This document shows positions 5,883 to 9,710 of a DNA stretch of 9,710 nt, piece after piece (within the stretch, counting starts at the first letter, position 1; each line of letters opens with the position of its first letter). The translations under genes were made by a program, and so were the position numbers. The stretch covers positions 51,384-61,093 of the forward strand of contig DEAD01000016.1 of NCBI GenBank assembly GCA_002346645.1. Reading direction: 5' to 3'. This DNA is from Dehalococcoidia bacterium UBA2991. GTDB taxonomy: Bacteria > Chloroflexota > Dehalococcoidia > Tepidiformales > Tepidiformaceae. Below the pieces are notes generated by a model. The model did no database searches, had not been told where the DNA came from, and saw only the letters and a list, made by a program, of their open reading frames with translations.

Positions 5883-6547
5883 GATGATTCCGCCAAAGGC
5901 AGCAGCACGTCCTCACTTCGCCATAAATACCAGCATGCAATGGTAGCCCAAGGGTGCCAGGGGGCACCGATGCGCTTGACCTCCTCTGGTGTGGCTGGGC
6001 GGGGGAGACCGTAGAGGCGTGCGATCGCACGGTTCAACCCGACATCAGAGGTGGGTAATACATCCGGCCTTCCGAGCTGGAACATTAGGAACATTTGAGC
6101 GGTCCATTGGCCGACACCTTGAATCGGCAATAGATGGGCAATAACTTCTTCATCGCTCCAACCCCCTATGCTGTCCATCTCTAGGGTCCCCTTTTCACAA
6201 AACGCAGCGAGGTTTCGTAGGGCCGCGGCTTTTTGTCGGGAAATGCCTGCCGAACGCATGGTTTCAGTGGTAGTAGCAAGCACGTGCTCGGGCTTCGGAA
6301 AGAAGTTGGCGTCGGTTTCTATTTCGGTGGTGCTGTCATGAAAAAGCGCTGTGAAGCGACTCAGGATAGTGTTCGCCGCCTTCCCACTAAGCTGCTGGAA
6401 GACGATCGATCTAGCGAGAGACTGGAAGGCGGTGGGTGATGGCTTACGCAAGTCTGGTGGACCGACTGCTTCTATGATCTTCTTTAAAACCGGGTCGGCT
6501 CGCTTCAAGTGAGCGACCGCATGCTTTGTATTTATCGTTGTTGCCAC
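5879..6547 (-). CDS. DNA-3-methyladenine glycosylase II family (AlkA-like, HhH-GPD)
   Basis: Base-excision repair glycosylase that removes alkylated purines from DNA. The 222-residue product is the compact form without the AlkA N-terminal domain, about the length of short bacterial homologues. SIVFQQLSGKAA at 47-58 is the family's N-terminal helix pair. The helix-hairpin-helix is at about 139-156 (LPIQGVGQWTAQMFL), and PTSDVGL at 165-171 provides the catalytic Asp168. A C-terminal WHPWATIACWYLWR segment (197-210) is typical. I chose GTG at 6547 over an upstream ATG at 6655: the longer form would run through the divergent gene's start, whereas TACGAT lies exactly six bases before the GTG and homology begins near residue 13. 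The 3' end overlaps the SucD-like gene by four bases. Confidence 0.9.
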   Translation of the reverse strand: MATTINTKHAVAHLKRADPVLKKIIEAVGPPDLRKPSPTAFQSLARSIVFQQLSGKAANTILSRFTALFHDSTTEIETDANFFPKPEHVLATTTETMRSAGISRQKAAALRNLAAFCEKGTLEMDSIGGWSDEEVIAHLLPIQGVGQWTAQMFLMFQLGRPDVLPTSDVGLNRAIARLYGLPRPATPEEVKRIGAPWHPWATIACWYLWRSEDVLLPLAESS

Positions 6548-6553
6548 GCGCAA

Positions 6554-6559
6554 ATCGTA
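6554..6559 (-). promoter_or_regulatory. Putative -10 element of the alkA-like gene (leaderless, GTG start)
   Basis: The minus strand reads TACGAT, TTGCGC, then GTG at 6547. The six-base gap equals that at the other leaderless sites and decides the start codon. It would drive both the glycosylase and the overlapping SucD-like gene. Confidence 0.5.
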
Positions 6560-6568
6560 CTTGGTCGG

Positions 6569-6574
6569 TACACT
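6569..6574 (+). promoter_or_regulatory. Possible -10 element for the SDR gene
   Basis: TACACT would place transcription start near 6581, leaving a leader of about 25 bases that contains the AGGAGG ribosome binding site. A TATAAC at 6587-6592 is a less likely alternative because it abuts the binding site. No convincing -35 is present. Confidence 0.35.
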
Positions 6575-6592
6575 CCGGCGGCGGCATATAAC

Positions 6593-6598
6593 AGGAGG
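6593..6598 (+). promoter_or_regulatory. Ribosome binding site deciding the SDR start
   Basis: A perfect AGGAGG lies seven bases before the ATG at 6606. This start matches the N-terminus of SDR proteins, and rules out the longer reading from 6561, which would add 15 unrelated residues. Confidence 0.85.
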
Positions 6599-6605
6599 CG
6601 TCCTG

Positions 6606-7346
6606 ATGGATCTTGAAGGCAAGACAGCAATCATCACAGGCGGCTCGCGTGGCATTGGCTACGCCATTGCCGAGGCGTTCGTAGATGCAGGTGCGCGGGT
6701 GATAATCAGTGCACGCGGAAGAGATGGCCTTAATGAGGCCGTGAACCGCCTTGGGCCGAAGGCGATTGCTATTCCCTGCGATATTTCCGACCCAGAAGCA
6801 GTCCGGGGGCTAGTTGAGGATGCTAGTCGCTTAGGGCTTGTTGATATCCTCGTAAATAACGCTGGGATTAGTCCCTTCTATAAGCGTGTTGAGCACACTA
6901 CTGCAGAGGAACTTGACCAACTAATGGGAGTGAACCTGCGGGGTTCTTGGTGTTGCAGCATTGAGGTTGCGACAAGGCTTTTTGAGGCTAAACGTCCTGG
7001 TAGCATCATTAACGTTAGCTCCATGCTCGGTTTACATCCGGATCAGCGACAAGGTGCTTATGGGGTCACCAAGGCAGGACTAATCCACATGGCTAAAGTG
7101 TTCGCCTTGGAGTGGGCTGACCGGAATGTGCGTGTTAACGCTCTCGCGCCTGGCTGGACGGAGAGTGAACTTACAAAAGCCCTTTTCGAGAGTCATCACG
7201 GCGAGCGACTGAAGGGAGATGTGCCATTAGGTCGTTTCGCTACCCCCCAAGATGTTGTTGGGGCAGCTCTTTATCTTGCAAGTGACGCAAGTAGCTACGT
7301 AACAGGAACTGTGATCACGATCGATGGTGGTCGTTCTTTGAGTTAG
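6606..7346 (+). CDS. Short-chain dehydrogenase/reductase (classical SDR)
   Basis: NAD(P)-dependent oxidoreductase of the classical SDR family (FabG-like), 246 residues. The Rossmann dinucleotide motif TGGSRGIG is at 11-18, NNAG at 84-87, and the structural Asn at 110. The catalytic Ser139, Tyr152 and Lys156 (YGVTK) are all present, followed by the usual APGW at 181-184 and a C-terminal IDGG at 239-242. Arg15 and Arg37 near the adenosine ribose suggest NADP(H) rather than NAD(H), by analogy. The substrate cannot be read from sequence; 3-oxoacyl or hydroxyacyl derivatives and secondary alcohols are all possible. An acyl-CoA dehydrogenase follows 97 bases downstream on the same strand, so fatty-acid or other acyl-CoA metabolism is plausible. 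The start has a perfect Shine-Dalgarno. Confidence 0.93.
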   Translation: MDLEGKTAIITGGSRGIGYAIAEAFVDAGARVIISARGRDGLNEAVNRLGPKAIAIPCDISDPEAVRGLVEDASRLGLVDILVNNAGISPFYKRVEHTTAEELDQLMGVNLRGSWCCSIEVATRLFEAKRPGSIINVSSMLGLHPDQRQGAYGVTKAGLIHMAKVFALEWADRNVRVNALAPGWTESELTKALFESHHGERLKGDVPLGRFATPQDVVGAALYLASDASSYVTGTVITIDGGRSLS

Positions 7347-7410
7347 CGCAACATCATGGCTATCCCGGTCTCAGGGGTTAGTGAGGCAGGGCTTGTTGCA
7401 GGTCCTCTGC

Positions 7411-7416
7411 TAGACT
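7411..7416 (+). promoter_or_regulatory. Possible -10 element of the acyl-CoA dehydrogenase gene
   Basis: TAGACT predicts a start near 7423 and a leader of about 20 bases holding the GGAG ribosome binding site. A TTGTTG at 7393 is only 12 bases upstream, too close for a -35. The gene may instead be read through from the SDR gene. Confidence 0.3.
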
Positions 7417-7433
7417 CGCGGCACTTCCTTTCT

Positions 7434-7437
7434 GGAG
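7434..7437 (+). promoter_or_regulatory. Ribosome binding site of the acyl-CoA dehydrogenase
   Basis: GGAG lies six bases before the ATG at 7444 and supports that start. This gene and the SDR are the two in the window with an ordinary Shine-Dalgarno at the main start. Confidence 0.6.
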
Positions 7438-7443
7438 TCTGGT

Positions 7444-8619
7444 ATGCGCTTCACGCACGATAGAGAAGTTGAGTCCTTCCGTGATGAGGTTCGTCAATTT
7501 ATCGCTGATGAACTTCCTTCTGAGGAAGAGCGGCTTGCGCGCTCTATGCGAGGTGGCTTTCAGACAAACGAGGAAGAGTATCGCTACACGATGGGTTTTC
7601 AGAGGAAGCTTGCAGAGCGGGGCTGGTTAGCCATGGCCTGGCCGGAGGAGTATGGAGGTGGTGGAGCGTCTCATATGCGTCAGCTCGTTTACAACGAGGA
7701 GATGTCATATGCGGGGGCACCTGTTGGAAATATGGGCGTTGCGTGGGTTGGGCCTTCACTCATGCTCTATGGAACTGAGGAACAAAAGCGGCAGTACATC
7801 CCGCCGATCACGAGTGCGGAGCAATGGTGGTGCACGCTCTATAGCGAGCCGGGTGCTGGTAGTGATTTAGCTTCTCTGCAGACCAGTGCTGTGCGTGATG
7901 GTGATGACTACGTGATCAACGGACAAAAGATCTGGACTTCGGGAGGCCATCTAGCGGACTGGGGTTGGCTTGCTGCACGAACTGATCCGAATGCACCTAA
8001 GCACAAGGGCGTTTCGCTTTTGATGCTGGACATGAAATCTCCTGGGATTACTGTGCGGCCACTGATCAATATGGGTGATCAGCACAGTTTCAACGAGGTG
8101 TTCTTTGAGGACGTGCGTATCCCAGTAGAGCAGCGAGTAGGCGAGGAGAATAGGGGCTGGTATCACCTTGCTGTTGCGCTCGACTTTGAGCGAAGTGGTA
8201 TCGGGGCCTACTCAGTTGGGCGTCGCAATGTAGAAAGGCTGACTCGCATTGCTCAGGAAAACCGTGGCTTTTGGGCCCACCGTTCTGGAGTTCGCACCGA
8301 GCTTGCTGATCGTATGGTTGAGGTAAATGTGGGCACCTTCCTTGCTTATCGTGTCGCTACGATGCAGGCGCAGGGTCTTGTGCCGAATCATGAGGCTAGC
8401 GCAAGCAAACTTTTCGGTAGCGAACTTAACCAGCGCATAGCCCTAACGGGCATGCATGTCCTTGGCATGGTGGGTCAGCTGCGTGATCTCTCAGCACGTG
8501 TGGAAATTGATCAGGCTCAGGCATATCTGCAATCCGCAGCAGGCACGATCGCAGCAGGCACGAGCGAGATTCAGCGCAACATTGTAGCTACCCGCGGTCT
8601 TGGTCTTCCCAGAGGGTAG
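7444..8619 (+). CDS. Acyl-CoA dehydrogenase
   Basis: FAD enzyme introducing a trans-2,3 double bond into acyl-CoA, passing electrons to electron-transfer flavoprotein. The 391 residues cover the helical N-terminal domain (about 5-125), the beta middle domain with the FAD/substrate signature YSEPGAGSD at 133-141 and the INGQKIWTSGG segment at 158-168, and the C-terminal helical domain. The end carries the second signature AGTSEIQRNI at 371-380 and terminates LGLPRG. The position of the MCAD-type catalytic Glu (the YEG in YEGT) is occupied by Ala-Gly here. Glu249 in LDFERSG instead aligns with the isovaleryl-CoA dehydrogenase-type base in LDLER. This resembles actinobacterial FadE26-like chains, some of which work as heteromers in steroid side-chain oxidation. 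The substrate remains unknown. The SDR upstream may be functionally linked. Confidence 0.94.
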   Translation: MRFTHDREVESFRDEVRQFIADELPSEEERLARSMRGGFQTNEEEYRYTMGFQRKLAERGWLAMAWPEEYGGGGASHMRQLVYNEEMSYAGAPVGNMGVAWVGPSLMLYGTEEQKRQYIPPITSAEQWWCTLYSEPGAGSDLASLQTSAVRDGDDYVINGQKIWTSGGHLADWGWLAARTDPNAPKHKGVSLLMLDMKSPGITVRPLINMGDQHSFNEVFFEDVRIPVEQRVGEENRGWYHLAVALDFERSGIGAYSVGRRNVERLTRIAQENRGFWAHRSGVRTELADRMVEVNVGTFLAYRVATMQAQGLVPNHEASASKLFGSELNQRIALTGMHVLGMVGQLRDLSARVEIDQAQAYLQSAAGTIAAGTSEIQRNIVATRGLGLPRG

Positions 8620-8690
8620 TAGGGCTTTCTGGTCCGTTAGGTTACTGCTCTGATTTCCGCATTGTTGTTGGTTCTCACGGTCGTTTGCCC

Positions 8691-9230
8691 TTAATCAGTT
8701 ATTAGCGTGACCACGTTTGGTTCCCGGACCAACCTGGAAAGCGGGCAGTTTTCTGCAGCATAGGTATGGAGTTTAGTGATCTCTTCGGTGCTGGCTTCAG
8801 CTGCCTCTAGAGAGATGCGAGCTTCTATGTCAAAAGGTACAGATGGGTCATGGCTGATAAGGCCTAGGAAGTGTGCATCATTGTTCGATGAGCTGACGGT
8901 CACCTCGACGCGATCTAGAGGGATTTCCAGAGTCGCGGCGGCAATAAGGTATGTGTGGGTCAGGCAGGTACTGATGACACCGCAGAACAACTCCGGTGAA
9001 TTAGGCCCCAGGCCCCACCCCCCGAAGTCCCGGCCCGAGTCTCCGATAATCTGCCAATCACGCATCCGGAGTTTTCGCACACCCGTGGCGTCATCTGCCA
9101 CGCAAGTTGCTGAGACGGTCTCTCGCCACTGGCTTGGATCCGACTTCGCCTTAACTGCAGCTCGCATAGCGTTCGCCTTGTGGGCAAGATATTTGCGTAG
9201 CCCACGTGGTTCGCTGGCACCAGAAGTCAT
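8691..9230 (-). CDS. OsmC/Ohr-family protein
   Basis: OsmC-family proteins include thiol peroxidases that reduce organic hydroperoxides with two conserved Cys. The 179-residue product has GPNSPELF at 75-82 followed by Cys89 in STCLTHT, matching the peroxidatic-Cys helix. The resolving-type Cys162 is in ENCPLSRL near the C-terminus, and the domain between them (about 100-140) is a typical beta-rich OsmC half. Both Cys are intact. An N-terminal extension of about 40 basic residues makes it longer than classical OsmC or Ohr (about 140). The start overlaps the cysS stop (ATGA), implying coupling. Whether it is a peroxidase or one of the less understood YhfA/OsmC-like members cannot be decided here. 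The stop is 71 bases from the convergent acyl-CoA dehydrogenase end, with no clear terminator between. Confidence 0.85.
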   Translation of the reverse strand: MTSGASEPRGLRKYLAHKANAMRAAVKAKSDPSQWRETVSATCVADDATGVRKLRMRDWQIIGDSGRDFGGWGLGPNSPELFCGVISTCLTHTYLIAAATLEIPLDRVEVTVSSSNNDAHFLGLISHDPSVPFDIEARISLEAAEASTEEITKLHTYAAENCPLSRLVREPNVVTLITD

Positions 9231-9710
9231 TGGAAAGACCAGTCGGTGCCATCAGGACCGTCTTGCAACTCGATGCCGAGCTCCACAAGGTTGTCCCGCA
9301 CTTTGTCTGCGAGTTCCCATTGCCTTGCGGTTCGAAGTTCAGACCGGAGTTCCACAAGGAGGTCTACGAAAGGTGCAGCATTCTCGTCGCGGTTGGTTGG
9401 GTTGAGCAAAGTGAAGCCAAGGACGCTTGCCAGCTCACGCAGGGTTGATTGCGCCTCTCTCGTGTCGTTACCGGCATCGTGAGCGCGATTAATTGCTCGG
9501 GCGAGGTCGAAGAGTGCGGCGAGCGCCTGCGGGGTATTTAAGTCGTCGTCCATCACCTCCGTAAACCGCTCTCTTATCTCTGTGGGATCGAGGGATTGAC
9601 CGGTGGTGATGCTTTTTGAGAACGCTGCTTGGCGTAGTCGTTCGGCGCCCGCCTGGGCTGCTTCCAGGGCCTCCTCGCTAAAAGTAATAGGGCTGCGGTA
9701 GTGGCTTGTG
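9227..9710 (-). CDS. cysS: Cysteinyl-tRNA synthetase, C-terminal part
   Basis: Charges tRNA-Cys with cysteine in the cytoplasm. Only the last 160 or so residues are inside the window; the catalytic Rossmann domain with HIGH and KMSKS lies beyond 9710. The visible part opens with SHYRSPITFS, the conserved stretch shortly after KMSKS in class Ia CysRS. It continues through a helical region (EALEAAQAGAERLRQ) and reaches the strongly conserved VMDDDLNTPQAL, ending in the anticodon-binding helices (ELADKVRDNLVELGI) and DGPDGTDW. These features fit CysS rather than the related mycothiol ligase MshC, which has a shortened C-terminus. The GTG/ATG at 9553-9556 is internal, not a start, because the frame stays open to the window edge. 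Its stop overlaps the OsmC-like start. Confidence 0.93.
   Translation of the reverse strand, partial: TSHYRSPITFSEEALEAAQAGAERLRQAAFSKSITTGQSLDPTEIRERFTEVMDDDLNTPQALAALFDLARAINRAHDAGNDTREAQSTLRELASVLGFTLLNPTNRDENAAPFVDLLVELRSELRTARQWELADKVRDNLVELGIELQDGPDGTDWSFQ

Noticed and set aside
6561..6605. Longer SDR reading frame from 6561
   Set aside because: It would add 15 residues before the Rossmann fold and run through the perfect AGGAGG that serves the ATG at 6606.
6548..6655. Longer alkA-like reading frame starting at 6655
   Set aside because: The extra 36 residues are Pro/Arg-rich and unlike the family, they overlap the start of the SDR gene on the other strand, and a leaderless promoter fits the GTG at 6547.
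8621..8691. AGGGC and GCCCT inverted pair in the convergent junction after the acyl-CoA dehydrogenase
   Set aside because: The arms are about 60 bases apart, only five bases long, and not followed by a T-tract; not a credible terminator.
8776..9405. 209-residue plus-strand ORF opposite the OsmC-like and cysS genes
   Set aside because: It is antisense to two clear protein families, has low-complexity Arg/Ser-rich composition and no ribosome site; a shadow of the minus-strand genes.

Overview
The window reads as bacterial chromosomal DNA of moderate-to-high GC, most likely from an actinobacterium. The main pointers are an RpiB of the mycobacterial active-site type (GGSGNGE, with no catalytic Cys), an aspartokinase with a strong internal ribosome binding site, and several genes with a TAnnnT -10 hexamer exactly six bases before the start codon, the layout of leaderless mRNAs. 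An Acidimicrobiia-like or other environmental actinobacterium would fit, but that is inference. I see no mobile element, CRISPR array, rRNA or tRNA. No stretch over 300 bases lacks a gene.

Layout. Positions 1-1590 (minus) hold the 5' part of rpiB and the aspartokinase lysC. lysC appears to encode a second, beta product from an internal start at 858. Divergent from lysC is an unrecognised 148-residue protein (1757-2203, plus) with an acidic, proline-rich tail. It runs into a convergent junction with three small hairpins. Positions 2277-3991 (minus) hold an alpha-type subunit of ADP-forming acyl-CoA synthetase followed by the N-degron adaptor clpS, overlapping by ATGA. Lipoyl synthase lipA (4052-4966, plus) is divergent from that pair. 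Positions 4995-6547 (minus) hold an AlkA-like DNA glycosylase followed by a divergent SucD-like succinyl-CoA ligase alpha subunit, again overlapping by ATGA. Positions 6606-8619 (plus) hold an SDR oxidoreductase and an acyl-CoA dehydrogenase. Positions 8691-9710 (minus) hold the C-terminal part of cysS followed by an OsmC-family protein, once more with an ATGA overlap.

How the genes work together. There is a loose acyl-CoA and central-carbon theme: two CoA-ligase alpha-like proteins, lipoyl synthase, an SDR and an acyl-CoA dehydrogenase. They do not form one operon. Housekeeping genes (lysC, clpS, cysS, rpiB) and stress or repair genes (alkA-like, OsmC-like) are interleaved. The minus-strand pairs are tightly coupled by 4-base overlaps. 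The divergent junctions are short (about 58-166 bases) and carry back-to-back -10 elements.

No clearly new multi-gene system is visible. The points most worth a second look are the uniform leaderless promoter architecture, the internal lysC start, the two orphan CoA-ligase alpha subunits with no beta (ATP-grasp) partner in view, and the unrecognised acidic-tailed protein.
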